Under the pieces are notes generated by a model. The model was given only the letters and a program-made list of their open reading frames with translations, searched no databases and was not told where the DNA came from. Positions 56,240 through 64,000 of a stretch of 64,000 bases of DNA are shown here, in pieces. Each line of letters starts with the position of its first letter. Position 1 is the stretch's first letter. The stretch is taken from positions 96,023 to 160,022 of the forward strand of contig NZ_RXWW01000061.1 in NCBI RefSeq assembly GCF_003970495.1. The letters are read 5' to 3'. Position numbers and translations under genes: made by a program. The DNA is from Staphylococcus pasteuri. GTDB taxonomy: Bacteria > Bacillota > Bacilli > Staphylococcales > Staphylococcaceae.

Positions 56240-57055
56240 ATGAAAAGTATTCTAGTTATTGGAGCTACAGGTAAACAAGGTAATGCAGTTGTAAGACAAT
56301 TATTAACTGATGGTTGGCATGTACGTGCTTTAACTCGTAATAAACATAATGATAAATTAACTTCTATTGAAAGTGATCAACTTGAAATTTTTGAAGGTGA
56401 TTTGAGTAATCAACAAAGCTTAGAAGAAGCAATGGAAGGACAATATGGATTATATAGTGTTCAACCAATCATTAAAGATGATATTGAGGAAGAATTAAGA
56501 CAAGGAAAAATGATTATTAAATTAGCTGAAAAACAACATATTGAGTATGTTGTGTATAGTACAGCAGGCGGTGTTAATAGAGATAGAACAGGACCCCATT
56601 TTGAAGCGTTAGCTGAAATAGAAAATGAACTGAAAACATCATCATTAAACTTTTCAATTATTAAACCATCATTCTTTATGGATAACTTCCTTAGAATTGC
56701 TAAGAAAGAAGACCAACAAATAACAATACCTGAGTTTATCAATCCAGAAGTTAAATTCGCAATGATTTCTTCACTTGATATTGCGAAAGTTGCAGCTAAT
56801 TTATTTAAAAAACCAGAACAATATAATCATCAAGCCATCGAAATTGCGTCAGATGAATTAACTTTAAATGAAGTGGTTAAAACATTTGCAACTGTCACTG
56901 GTCTACCTACAGAAATTAAAGGTGAATTTGTGAGTGGTACAGCTGAAAGAAGTTGGTTAGAAGATAAAGGATATGTGGTTGATTTTGAATTAATGAATCA
57001 AATTAACCCTGATAAACTATCTCTAGCACAGTGGATTGAACATGTACAATTTTAA
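56240..57055 (+). CDS. NmrA-like NAD(P)-binding protein
   Basis: A 271-residue atypical SDR of the NmrA/HSCARG group. ILVIGATGKQGNAVVRQL is the coenzyme motif (a variant glycine-rich loop), TRN follows as the phosphate-binding corner, and YVVYSTAGGVNRD and KPSFFMDNFL are group signatures. AAAGGAGAG precedes ATG 56240. Relatives act as redox sensors or quinone reductases. It is the second gene of the rightward operon controlled by the TetR protein. Confidence 0.87.
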   Translation: MKSILVIGATGKQGNAVVRQLLTDGWHVRALTRNKHNDKLTSIESDQLEIFEGDLSNQQSLEEAMEGQYGLYSVQPIIKDDIEEELRQGKMIIKLAEKQHIEYVVYSTAGGVNRDRTGPHFEALAEIENELKTSSLNFSIIKPSFFMDNFLRIAKKEDQQITIPEFINPEVKFAMISSLDIAKVAANLFKKPEQYNHQAIEIASDELTLNEVVKTFATVTGLPTEIKGEFVSGTAERSWLEDKGYVVDFELMNQINPDKLSLAQWIEHVQF

Positions 57056-57104
57056 GTAGAAATATTGTTGCGATTTAAATTAACCAATTAAAGGAGCCGA
57101 ATTT

Positions 57105-57482
57105 ATGATTAAATCAATGTGGTTTAATTTGCATGTGAAAGATTTGAATAGAAGTGAAGCATTTTACCGAGCTTTAGGTTTTGAAATTAATCATAACCCA
57201 GAGATGTTAGATAAAATGGTAGGGATTAAAATAGGCAATACGATTGTTATTTTAATTAAAAATAATCACTTTGAAGCGGTTACTAAAGATACGGTAACTT
57301 CTAATGCGAATGAAACAATTATTTCGTTAGGTGTTAATACGAATGAAGAAGTAGACCAACTTATCGAAAGCGTCGAATCAGCAGGAGGTACTATTTTAGA
57401 AAAACCTTGTGTTAAGCAAGGTTATTATGGTGCAATGTTTGCTGATCCAGATGGCCATAAATTCAATTTTTTAGTTTGTTAA
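57105..57482 (+). CDS. VOC-family protein
   Basis: A 125-residue vicinal oxygen chelate protein: MWFNLHVKDLNRSEAFYRALGF at the N-terminus, a central VILIKNNHFE strand, and YGAMFADPDGHKFNFLV at the C-terminus with the metal-site pattern. AAAGGAG precedes ATG 57105. It is the third gene of the rightward TetR-controlled unit, 49 bases after the NmrA-like gene, and ends at a terminator. The fold covers glyoxalases, ring-cleaving dioxygenases and resistance proteins; the reaction is not known. Confidence 0.85.
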   Translation: MIKSMWFNLHVKDLNRSEAFYRALGFEINHNPEMLDKMVGIKIGNTIVILIKNNHFEAVTKDTVTSNANETIISLGVNTNEEVDQLIESVESAGGTILEKPCVKQGYYGAMFADPDGHKFNFLVC

Positions 57483-57487
57483 ATAAC

Positions 57488-57527
57488 AAAGGCACTTAGT
57501 TTCCATTTGGAGACTGAGTGCCTTTTT
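57488..57527. terminator. Bidirectional terminator
   Basis: AAAGGCACTTAGTTTCCA pairs with TGGAGACTGAGTGCCTTT with two mismatches or wobbles, followed by TTTTT. Confidence 0.88.
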
Positions 57528-57535
57528 AAATTTAG

Positions 57536-57772
57536 TTATTCATTTTCTTGAATGTTGCCATATTCTTTTCGCAAATCATAAACTTTGTCTGGTGTTACAT
57601 CTTGACCAAGTGGATCAACGACTTTCATAGTTGAAAATGTATTTAACACTTGTCCTCTGATCATTTTTAAATAATCTTGTCTAAGCGCTTGTTGTTCTTG
57701 TTTTTCTTCTACACTCAATGTTTGTACTTTTTCTTTATTTGCTAATTCATTTATTCTGTTTAAAATTTCCAT
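57536..57772 (-). CDS. UPF0291 (DUF896) small helical protein
   Basis: A 78-residue protein of the DUF896/YnzC family, with INELANKEKVQTLSVEEKQE and LRQDYLKMIRGQVLNTF as the signature helices and the conserved VVDPLGQDVTP segment. GGAGG precedes ATG 57772. It lies 12 bases after the flavin monooxygenase gene in the same direction, so it is probably co-transcribed. The molecular function is unknown; a Bacillus paralogue is SOS-linked. Confidence 0.87.
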   Translation of the reverse strand: MEILNRINELANKEKVQTLSVEEKQEQQALRQDYLKMIRGQVLNTFSTMKVVDPLGQDVTPDKVYDLRKEYGNIQENE

Positions 57773-57784
57773 TATTAATTCCTC

Positions 57785-58729
57785 CTAAATTTGGTGAGTT
57801 GGAAAGTAGGGTACTATATACGTTCCAACTTCATTGATGATATCTTTTAGTTGTCTGTCTTTATTGATAAATCGTAATATTATATGGTTTGTACCTATTG
57901 TTTCGTATGCTTTTAAAATTTCAATTAACATTTTTCTACCTGTTCGATAGCCGCCTTTAATAGGTTTGACTGTCTCATTAGGATTACTAGATAAATCGAC
58001 GAACAATATATTTATGAAAGGTTTAAAAATTTCATTATCTTTATGCCATTGTTCTACCAGTTGCTTTTGATCTTGAAAATGTTGAGCATAAAATATCCAA
58101 CCATCCATATTTTGTTTAAGCCATTCTATAGATTGTTTTGAGTATCCAGTACCAAACATTGGAATAGCTTTATGTTTAGGTAAAACCTGTAAACCAGAAT
58201 CTTCAATTAGTTCAAACATAGCATTTGAAATGTCAGGCGCATTTGATTGCCATAACTGTCGTAGTGATTTAATAGATGTACGATATCGTTCTGCTAGTTC
58301 ATCTTCATTCACTTTAAAAGCTGGAAATTCAAACGATCGATCACCTGTAGCCATACCTAATAATAGTCTTTCGTGGGATAAAATATCGAGAGATGTAGCT
58401 GCCTTAGCTAAATGGAGGGGATGACGTAATGTAGCAACAATACTTGCTGTGCCAAGAGATATTTTGGAAGTATGGGCAGCTAAGTAAGTTAAAAATACAA
58501 ATGGGTCGTAATTCTCGGTTACGTTACCTAAATATTTGCTATATAACGGATTGTCCCTTACAAATAGGCTTGAGTAATCCAACTCTTCAGCTAATTGAGC
58601 TAATTCAACTTGTTCATCGATATTAATTTGTTTCTGTTTTGGCTGATCGAACGGAATAGATAATCCTAAAGTTAAATGCTTATCTTTGAATGTCCGCTTA
58701 AATCCCTCGTGATCCTCTATTGTTGTCAT
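57785..58729 (-). CDS. Luciferase-like flavin monooxygenase (LLM class)
   Basis: A 314-residue bacterial-luciferase-type TIM-barrel oxidoreductase that uses reduced flavin. LGLSIPFDQP at the N-terminus, SLFVRDNPLY, ISLGTASIVATLRHPLHLAKAA and RLLLGMATGD are the family segments. TTGGAGGG precedes ATG 58729. It heads a unit with UPF0291 and is preceded by a 14-base palindrome and a TetR gene, so induction by a ligand of that repressor is likely. The substrate is unknown. Confidence 0.85.
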   Translation of the reverse strand: MTTIEDHEGFKRTFKDKHLTLGLSIPFDQPKQKQINIDEQVELAQLAEELDYSSLFVRDNPLYSKYLGNVTENYDPFVFLTYLAAHTSKISLGTASIVATLRHPLHLAKAATSLDILSHERLLLGMATGDRSFEFPAFKVNEDELAERYRTSIKSLRQLWQSNAPDISNAMFELIEDSGLQVLPKHKAIPMFGTGYSKQSIEWLKQNMDGWIFYAQHFQDQKQLVEQWHKDNEIFKPFINILFVDLSSNPNETVKPIKGGYRTGRKMLIEILKAYETIGTNHIILRFINKDRQLKDIINEVGTYIVPYFPTHQI

Positions 58730-58756
58730 ATCATACCCTCCAATCTTTTCAGTTTA

Positions 58757-58788
58757 ACAACACATATTATCTATACAACATATGTTGT
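58757..58788. promoter_or_regulatory. TetR-type palindrome upstream of the LLM gene
   Basis: ACAACATATGTTGT (58775-58788) is a perfect 14-base palindrome. A related ACAACACATAT lies at about 58758, ACAACATGT at about 58835 and AACATGTGTTGT at 59541-59552, next to the TetR start. The distribution fits one regulator acting on both genes. Confidence 0.65.
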
Positions 58789-58885
58789 TTAAATATAATA
58801 TATACCTTAATCTAAAAAAGTGCAAACAACATGTTTATAAAATTGTCGTTTAACTAACATATTTTAAAATGTGTTGCTAAAAATA

Positions 58886-58934
58886 AAAAATCTATTCATA
58901 AATTAACGTTTTAGAACGATTTTTATGAATAGAT
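58886..58934 (-). terminator. Terminator after the TetR gene at 58961
   Basis: On the minus strand, ATCTATTCATAAA pairs perfectly with TTTATGAATAGAT and is followed by TTTTTTATTTTT. Confidence 0.85.
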
Positions 58935-58960
58935 ATATAAGTGAATTTTGAATAAGAAAA

Positions 58961-59527
58961 TTATAAATGCGCAACATGGTGAATAAGAAATGGAAGATTT
59001 TTCTCTATAAATACTTTAGCAGTTTGTTGACTTGTATTAAGCCAGTGTTTACATAAGCCACATAGACCAGCCGATAAGAAACTAGCACTGTTGACGAGGA
59101 TGTCTCGTTCATGATTAGGGTAACTATTTTCTAACATAATTGTGAATATATCTTCTAATTCTTCATTAATACGTTGATGTGCTTGGTTACAAAATACGTC
59201 TTGATTTAACTTGCAAAAATTTTGAACATCTACCATATAATCACAGATAGTCATAAATAATTGTGAAAGCACTTGTTCATTTATAAAATCTGAAACCTTC
59301 AATGTATCGTTTAAATCTTTAAGAATGGTTACTGATAGTGAATAATCCAAAATATCATATTTATCAGTGAAATGGGCATAGAAAGTAGCTCTATTCACTG
59401 TTGCTTCGTCAGTAATATTTTTCACGGTTAATTGTGAGAATTGTTTTTTTCGGGATACGGTTTGAAATGCTTCAACTAATAGTTTTTTAGTACGTAAAAC
59501 TCGTGGATCTATTTTAGTCGTATTCAT
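58961..59527 (-). CDS. TetR-family transcriptional regulator
   Basis: A 188-residue TetR regulator: RTKKLLVEAFQTVSRKKQF, LTVKNITDEATVNRATFYAHF and TDKYDILDYSL form the DNA-binding domain, and the C-terminal half is helical with several cysteines (CDYM, FCKL, FCNQ, CGLCKHW). GGTAGGT precedes ATG 59527. The motif AACATGTGTTGT just upstream resembles the palindrome in front of the LLM gene, which points to control of itself and of that unit. The cysteines could make it redox-responsive, which is speculative. Confidence 0.83.
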   Translation of the reverse strand: MNTTKIDPRVLRTKKLLVEAFQTVSRKKQFSQLTVKNITDEATVNRATFYAHFTDKYDILDYSLSVTILKDLNDTLKVSDFINEQVLSQLFMTICDYMVDVQNFCKLNQDVFCNQAHQRINEELEDIFTIMLENSYPNHERDILVNSASFLSAGLCGLCKHWLNTSQQTAKVFIEKNLPFLIHHVAHL

Positions 59528-59729
59528 CTTTTTACCTACCTAACATGTGTTGTCAATCTTTATTAAATTATCTTGCTTAACTATTGAGATGTCAAAGTAT
59601 TAATCTAAATCATATTAAATAGTTGATTGTAATTTGAAAATGAGGGTATGTGTAACTTTATAGTAGAAATGAAAGTTTATATTACACAAAAAATTATAGT
59701 TAAGCAATGACCGGAATGGGGAGACAATA

Positions 59730-61103
59730 ATGGCGGATAAATTGCAACGTGAGTTAAGTAATAGACATATTCAATTGATTGCTATTGGTGGTGCAATTGG
59801 AACAGGTTTATTTTTAGGAGCAGGTGAATCTATTCATTTGGCTGGTCCTTCAATTTTACTTACATATATTATAGTAGGTTTTGTATTATTTATGTTTATG
59901 CGTGCAATGGGAGAAATGTTATTATCTAATCTTGGTTTTAAATCATTTGCGGATATCGCCCATAAACATATAGGTCCATTGGCAGGATTTATTGTAGGTT
60001 GGACATATTGGTTAACATGGATTATTTCTGGTATGGCCGAAATTACAGCTGTAGCTAAATACGTAGATTACTGGTACCCGGCTATGCCGAACTGGTTAAC
60101 GGCGTTATTTACATTACTAGTTCTCATGTCTTTAAATTTATTCAGCGCTAAATTATTTGGAGAATTGGAATTTTGGTTTGCTATTATTAAAGTTTTAACA
60201 ATTTTAGCATTAATAATAGTAGGAATTGTTATGGTCATTTTTGCAATGAAGACGCCATACGGAACAGCTAGTGTATCTAATATTTGGAGTCATGGTGGTA
60301 TATTCCCTCATGGTGCATCTGGCTTTTTCATGTCATTTCAAATGGCAATCTTTTCATTTATAGGTATTGAATTAATAGGAATCACAGCAGGTGAAACTAA
60401 GAATCCTCATAAAACAATTCCTCAAGCAATCAATAATGTACCTTATCGAATTTTGATTTTTTATATTGGTTCTTTAGCAGTTATTATGGCTGCGGTACCT
60501 TGGAATCAACTTAGTCCGTCAGATAGTCCGTATGTTAAATTATTTGGGTTAGTTGGTATTCCTTTTGCGGCAGGACTTATCAACTTTGTAGTATTAACTG
60601 CAGCAGCTTCAGCTTGTAATAGTGGCGTGTTTGCCAATAGTAGAACAATGTTTGGATTATCTCAACGTAAACAAGCACCTCCTATATTAGGAAAAACAAA
60701 TAGAAATGGTGTGCCTTATTATGCGATTTTAGTAACATGTGGATTGTTAAGTATTTCTGTTGTACTTAATGCCATCTTTAAAGATGCAACGAAAGTATTT
60801 GTATATATTACAACAGTTTCTACAGTATTAAATATCGTAATTTGGTCTATTATTATGATTGCTTATATCGGTTATTTAAAACAAAATCCAGAGTTACATA
60901 AACAAAGTCAATACAAATTACCAGGCGGTAAGTGGATGGCTTATGGTATTGTTACATTCTTTGCATTTATATTTATTATTTTATTAATTAACAATAGTAC
61001 AAGAATAGCAGTTATTATTGCCCCATTTTGGATGGGAATATTAGGTTTAATGTATTTGAGATATAAGAAAGAATCTAGAAAAGCAGAAATTGTAGATGAA
61101 TAA
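59730..61103 (+). CDS. AAT-family amino acid permease (D-serine/D-alanine/glycine type)
   Basis: A 457-residue APC-superfamily transporter with 12 membrane segments. The N-terminal LSNRHIQLIAIGGAIGTGLFLG is the amino acid:H+ symporter signature, and GETKNPHKTIPQAINNVPYRI is the conserved loop after segment 6. The closest-looking group is CycA/AapA, which imports glycine, alanine and D-serine. A weak GGGGAG precedes ATG 59730. It is a single-gene unit with a terminator. The substrate is inferred from subgroup resemblance. Confidence 0.85.
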   Translation: MADKLQRELSNRHIQLIAIGGAIGTGLFLGAGESIHLAGPSILLTYIIVGFVLFMFMRAMGEMLLSNLGFKSFADIAHKHIGPLAGFIVGWTYWLTWIISGMAEITAVAKYVDYWYPAMPNWLTALFTLLVLMSLNLFSAKLFGELEFWFAIIKVLTILALIIVGIVMVIFAMKTPYGTASVSNIWSHGGIFPHGASGFFMSFQMAIFSFIGIELIGITAGETKNPHKTIPQAINNVPYRILIFYIGSLAVIMAAVPWNQLSPSDSPYVKLFGLVGIPFAAGLINFVVLTAAASACNSGVFANSRTMFGLSQRKQAPPILGKTNRNGVPYYAILVTCGLLSISVVLNAIFKDATKVFVYITTVSTVLNIVIWSIIMIAYIGYLKQNPELHKQSQYKLPGGKWMAYGIVTFFAFIFIILLINNSTRIAVIIAPFWMGILGLMYLRYKKESRKAEIVDE

Positions 61104-61110
61104 TTAAAAC

Positions 61111-61158
61111 AAAAGCATTTAATGAGTTAATGAAAGGTAAACTCATTAAATGCTTTTT
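61111..61158. terminator. Bidirectional terminator
   Basis: AAAGCATTTAATGAGTT pairs perfectly with AACTCATTAAATGCTTT, with A-rich and T-rich flanks. Confidence 0.92.
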
Positions 61159-61164
61159 ATTGAT

Positions 61165-61524
61165 TTAGTTATTTTTTAGAAGTTTCATTAATACATTAGC
61201 GTGATTATATTGAGTATCCTTTGCGGCATATAATAAAATAACATCTTCCTTACTTGATGACACAAAGTCTTTAAGATATTCAAAAGCTTCTTGTTGTTCG
61301 CTATTTTCACGTAATTCTTTAGCATACTTTTCTGAAAACGCAGCGTATAATTTAGGTTCATGATTAAACCATTTTCTTAATTCAGTAGTAGGGGCCACTT
61401 TTTTTAACCATTCATCCAATTGTGCGTCTTCTTTAGAAACACCTCTTGGCCAAACACGATCAACTAACACACGCTTACCTTTAGCAATTTGCTTATCATA
61501 GATGCGTTGACATTTAACAGTCAT
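61165..61524 (-). CDS. DUF488-family protein
   Basis: A 119-residue protein of the DUF488 family (YeaO-like): KCQRIYDKQIAKGKRVLVDR, VWPRGVSKEDAQLDEWLKKV, WFNHEP and DVILLYAAKDTQYNHA are the signature segments. GAGGAG supports ATG 61524; longer frames up to 61569 lack a ribosome site. The biochemical role is unknown. It converges with the permease gene on a shared terminator and is divergent from the PfoR-like gene. Confidence 0.85.
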   Translation of the reverse strand: MTVKCQRIYDKQIAKGKRVLVDRVWPRGVSKEDAQLDEWLKKVAPTTELRKWFNHEPKLYAAFSEKYAKELRENSEQQEAFEYLKDFVSSSKEDVILLYAAKDTQYNHANVLMKLLKNN

Positions 61525-61609
61525 CGTATACATCTCCTCTTTTATTTGTATCTTTAGCATAACAATCATAATGGCATAAAGATGTTAAAAAATGATGAAA
61601 ATTTAAAAT

Positions 61610-61643
61610 AATTATCTGAAAATTCTAAATAATATGGTATAAT
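61610..61643 (+). promoter_or_regulatory. CodY-like box and promoter of the PfoR-like gene
   Basis: AATTATCTGAAAATT (61610-61624) differs from the CodY consensus at one position. It covers the expected -35 of TATAAT (61638-61643), which carries a TG one base upstream (extended -10). Confidence 0.65.
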
Positions 61644-61650
61644 ACTTGTT

Positions 61651-61767
61651 ATAGTCTTAATTGGCCCAACTTTACACAACAAATGATTGCATCAACGAAT
61701 ACCAACACACCTTAGATTTCATCATGTGTATAGTTAGTTCAATTAAGGCTATTTGTCTTTTTTTATT
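61651..61767 (+). promoter_or_regulatory. Candidate attenuator leader of the PfoR-like gene
   Basis: ATAGTCTTAATTG (61651-61663), at the expected RNA 5' end, pairs with CAATTAAGGCTAT (61740-61752, one wobble) and is followed directly by TTTGTCTTTTTTTATT. The 76-base interior has a small ACAC/GTGT hairpin. This is the layout of a terminator whose 5' arm can be sequestered by a folded sensor domain. I do not recognise a known riboswitch class. Confidence 0.6.
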
Positions 61768-61793
61768 GTAATAGATTATTGGAGGCGCTAGAA

Positions 61794-62849
61794 ATGACAA
61801 CATTGAGTAAAATAAGACCAAAAGATTTTATATTCAGAGTGTTATCTGGGGTAGCAGTAGGTATTGTAGCAGGTTTAGTACCTAATGCGATATTGGGAGA
61901 AATATTTAAATATTTCTCCCAATATCATCCTATTTTTAAAACATTGCTAGGTGTTGTTCAAGCAATCCAATTTACAGTACCGGCACTAGTAGGAGCGTTA
62001 ATCGCTTTAAAATTTAATTTGACACCATTAGCTATGGCAGTAGTAGCAAGTGCTTCTTATGTTGGAAGTGGTGCTGCTCAATTTAAGAATGGTACATGGG
62101 TGATTGCTGGAATAGGGGATTTGATTAATACAATGATTACTGCATCTATTGCGGTATTGTTGATTTTGTTAATAGAACACCGTGTAGGTAGTATGGCTTT
62201 AATTGTATATCCAACGTTTATAGGGGGCATTGCAGCAACAATCGGTGTATTAATCCTACCTTATGTACATATGATTACAACTGGGATAGGAAATATGGTA
62301 AACAGTTTTACAGAATTACAGCCTGTATTAATGAGTATGTTAATTTCAATGGTATTTAGTTTCATTATCATATCGCCGCTATCAACAGTAGCGATTGCCA
62401 TAGCGATTGGTATTTCGGGTATAGCGGCTGGTTCCGCATCTATTGGTATAGCAGCTACAGAAGCGGTATTACTAATTGGAACTAGCCAAGTCAATCGAGC
62501 GGGTGTGCCAATGTCTATTTTCTTTGGCGGTGTGAAAATGATGATGCCTAACATGGTACGTTATCCGATTATTATGCTACCAATATTAATTACAGCCGCA
62601 GTTTCAGGGATTACTTCAGGAATTGTAGGTATAGCAGGTACAAAAGAATCAGCAGGATTTGGTTTTATAGGTATGGTAGGTCCAATTAATGCATTTAAAT
62701 TTATGGGACTTGATTCTGCTTGGTTGAGTTTATTGCTTATAATGATTGCATACTTTATCGTTCCTTTCCTTGTAGCATGGATTTTAGATATTCTATTTAG
62801 AAAGGTATTTAAAATTTATAGTAATGACATATTTAAATTTTTAGCATAA
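61794..62849 (+). CDS. PTS EIIC-like membrane protein (PfoR type)
   Basis: A 351-residue polytopic membrane protein of the EIIC-2/PfoR family with about ten hydrophobic segments rich in Gly, Ala and Ile. It lacks recognisable EIIA or EIIB domains. Motifs such as SYVGSGAAQFKNGTW, ATEAVLLIGTSQVNRAGVP and GFIGMVGPINAFKFMG are typical of this group. GGAGG supports ATG 61794. PfoR was first named as a regulator of a clostridial toxin, but the sequence is that of a transporter component. A CodY-like box and an attenuator-like leader precede it. The substrate is unknown. Confidence 0.8.
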   Translation: MTTLSKIRPKDFIFRVLSGVAVGIVAGLVPNAILGEIFKYFSQYHPIFKTLLGVVQAIQFTVPALVGALIALKFNLTPLAMAVVASASYVGSGAAQFKNGTWVIAGIGDLINTMITASIAVLLILLIEHRVGSMALIVYPTFIGGIAATIGVLILPYVHMITTGIGNMVNSFTELQPVLMSMLISMVFSFIIISPLSTVAIAIAIGISGIAAGSASIGIAATEAVLLIGTSQVNRAGVPMSIFFGGVKMMMPNMVRYPIIMLPILITAAVSGITSGIVGIAGTKESAGFGFIGMVGPINAFKFMGLDSAWLSLLLIMIAYFIVPFLVAWILDILFRKVFKIYSNDIFKFLA

Positions 62850-62854
62850 TAAGT

Positions 62855-62900
62855 AAAAAACAGGTTTCTTTTATTTAAAAGTAAAGGACCTGTTTTTTTA
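62855..62900 (+). terminator. Terminator after the PfoR-like gene
   Basis: AAAACAGGT pairs with ACCTGTTTT, with an inner TTTTA/TAAAA stem, followed by a T-run. Confidence 0.85.
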
Positions 62901-62948
62901 TTATGCTATACTTTATAAAATTTCATTTTTAACCAAAGGGTGGGTATT

Positions 62949-64000
62949 ATGAATAAAAAAATAGAAGAATTAAAATTGAAAGCAGCAAGTCTGACTCGCC
63001 AAACTCATGAATTAGGCATTCCAATTATGATTTTATTTGAAGGTATGCCGGCGTCAGGGAAGACACGCTTATCCAATGAACTATTACTGATTTTTGATGC
63101 AAAATACACACAATTCATCTCTACTAAGTCACCACAATATGAAGATTTAAGATATCAATTTTTACAAAAATATTGGAACACATTACCTCAAAAAGGACAC
63201 ATTAACATATATTTTAGAAGTTGGTATTCTCATTTCTTAGATTATAAAGAAAATGGTATTAAACAAGCATATTATAAAAAAAGTGAGAAACTAGTTAATC
63301 AAATCAAAAGTTTTGAAACAATGCTGCAAAATGACAATTATGAACTAATTAAGTTTTATATTGAAGTGAGCGAAGAAAAACGACAAGAACATATTCAACA
63401 AACTAAAGACAATCCATTAATGAAATGGAAAGTTCAAGAATATGAACAGGTCATCCCTAATGAAACGTATTTAGCAGAAATGAGAAAGTTCACACATAAA
63501 GATAACCAATGGGAAGTCATTGATTATACACAACGTGAAGTTGCATTTGAAAAAATGTACAAACATATAATAGAAAGATTAGAAAACGCGATTAAGAAAT
63601 CAAATAGACAGCAAGCTAATAAAGACGGTGCATTTAGCAAAGATTTTTCGACTAATATGTTTGATGTTAAATTCGAGAAAATTTCTAAAAAAGAATATAA
63701 AGAGATGATTGAACCTTTACAAAAACGTATGAGAGAAATTCAATTTGCATTATATGAAAGAAAGATTCCACTTATTTTAACTTTCGAAGGAATGGATGCA
63801 GCTGGTAAAGGTGGTAATATTAAGCGAATTCGAGAAAAGTTAGATCCTACAGGTTATGAAGTAAATGGTATTAGTGCACCAACCGATGTTGAATTAGCTC
63901 ATCATTACTTATGGCGCTTTGCTAAAGAAATGCCTAAAACAGGTCACCTTGAAATATTCGATCGCAGTTGGTACGGCAGGGTGTTAGTAGAAAGAGTAGA
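62949..64000 (+). CDS. Tandem-domain polyphosphate kinase 2 family protein (cut by window end)
   Basis: The first 350 residues of a PPK2-family phosphotransferase; the frame is open at the window end. Two PPK2 P-loop domains are in tandem. The first begins at about residue 25 (LFEGMPASGKTRLSNEL) and has FRSWYSHF; the second begins at about residue 275 (LTFEGMDAAGKGGNIKRIRE) and continues to FDRSWYGRVLVERV. Two-domain PPK2 proteins are typically polyphosphate:AMP phosphotransferases. The first domain has lost the full GMDAAGKGG motif and is probably non-catalytic, as in characterised members. AAAGGGTGGG precedes ATG 62949. Confidence 0.88.
   Translation, partial: MNKKIEELKLKAASLTRQTHELGIPIMILFEGMPASGKTRLSNELLLIFDAKYTQFISTKSPQYEDLRYQFLQKYWNTLPQKGHINIYFRSWYSHFLDYKENGIKQAYYKKSEKLVNQIKSFETMLQNDNYELIKFYIEVSEEKRQEHIQQTKDNPLMKWKVQEYEQVIPNETYLAEMRKFTHKDNQWEVIDYTQREVAFEKMYKHIIERLENAIKKSNRQQANKDGAFSKDFSTNMFDVKFEKISKKEYKEMIEPLQKRMREIQFALYERKIPLILTFEGMDAAGKGGNIKRIREKLDPTGYEVNGISAPTDVELAHHYLWRFAKEMPKTGHLEIFDRSWYGRVLVERV

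Overview
The window is low-GC Firmicutes DNA, and its gene set and order are those of a Staphylococcus. The run betB-betA, M20 amidohydrolase, mbcS-type acyl-CoA ligase, mqo, class I aldolase, bcaP, ldh, als, panEBCD follows what I remember of the S. aureus chromosome. The genes carried in addition suggest a coagulase-negative species: ppdK with its regulator, a tannase-like lipoprotein with a PadR regulator, and an orphan GH1 enzyme. I cannot name the species from sequence alone. There are no rRNA or tRNA genes, no CRISPR, and one insertion sequence.

Layout. 1-4.3 kb: choline to glycine betaine (cudC divergent from betB-betA). 4.4-6.8 kb: M20 amidohydrolase and two small conserved genes. 6.9-8.5 kb: carboxylic acid:CoA ligase for branched-chain precursors. 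8.7-12.2 kb: pyruvate phosphate dikinase and its regulatory kinase/phosphorylase, under CcpN-like and cre sites. 12.5-20.6 kb: mqo, GH1 phospho-beta-glucosidase, LysR, tannase-like lipoprotein, PadR, fda. 20.7-26.5 kb: nucleotide kinase-like protein, GH-like lipoprotein, NADH oxidase, an LPESG surface protein, a lipoprotein and a small membrane protein. 26.7-29.6 kb: class III aminotransferase and BcaP permease, both next to CodY-like boxes. 29.9-35.3 kb: YoaK-type membrane protein, LysR, ldh, alsS, alsD (pyruvate overflow). 35.4-38.4 kb: panE divergent from panBCD. 38.6-43.4 kb: two tandem copies of a two-gene zinc-ribbon membrane cassette. 43.4-45.9 kb: CocE-type hydrolase and TetR. 45.9-47.9 kb: a structured intergenic repeat whose terminator loop is split by an IS3-family element. 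47.9-52.5 kb: VOC protein, DUF3278 membrane protein, queH, pyrD, fructosamine kinase-like protein. 52.6-57.5 kb: a TetR-controlled divergon of small-molecule redox and hydrolase genes. 57.5-64 kb: UPF0291, a flavin monooxygenase with TetR, an amino acid permease, DUF488, a PfoR-like EIIC protein with an attenuator-like leader, and a polyphosphate kinase 2 gene cut by the window end.

How it fits together. Much of the window manages the pyruvate/PEP node and branched-chain metabolism: PPDK, MQO, LDH, acetolactate/acetoin, pantothenate (CoA), BCAA uptake and acyl-CoA activation. Putative CcpA, CcpN and CodY sites are visible at several of these promoters. The least explained parts are the duplicated zinc-ribbon/TcaA-like cassette, which shares a C-terminal domain with a lipoprotein 17 kb away, and the long-range paired leader in front of the PfoR-like gene.
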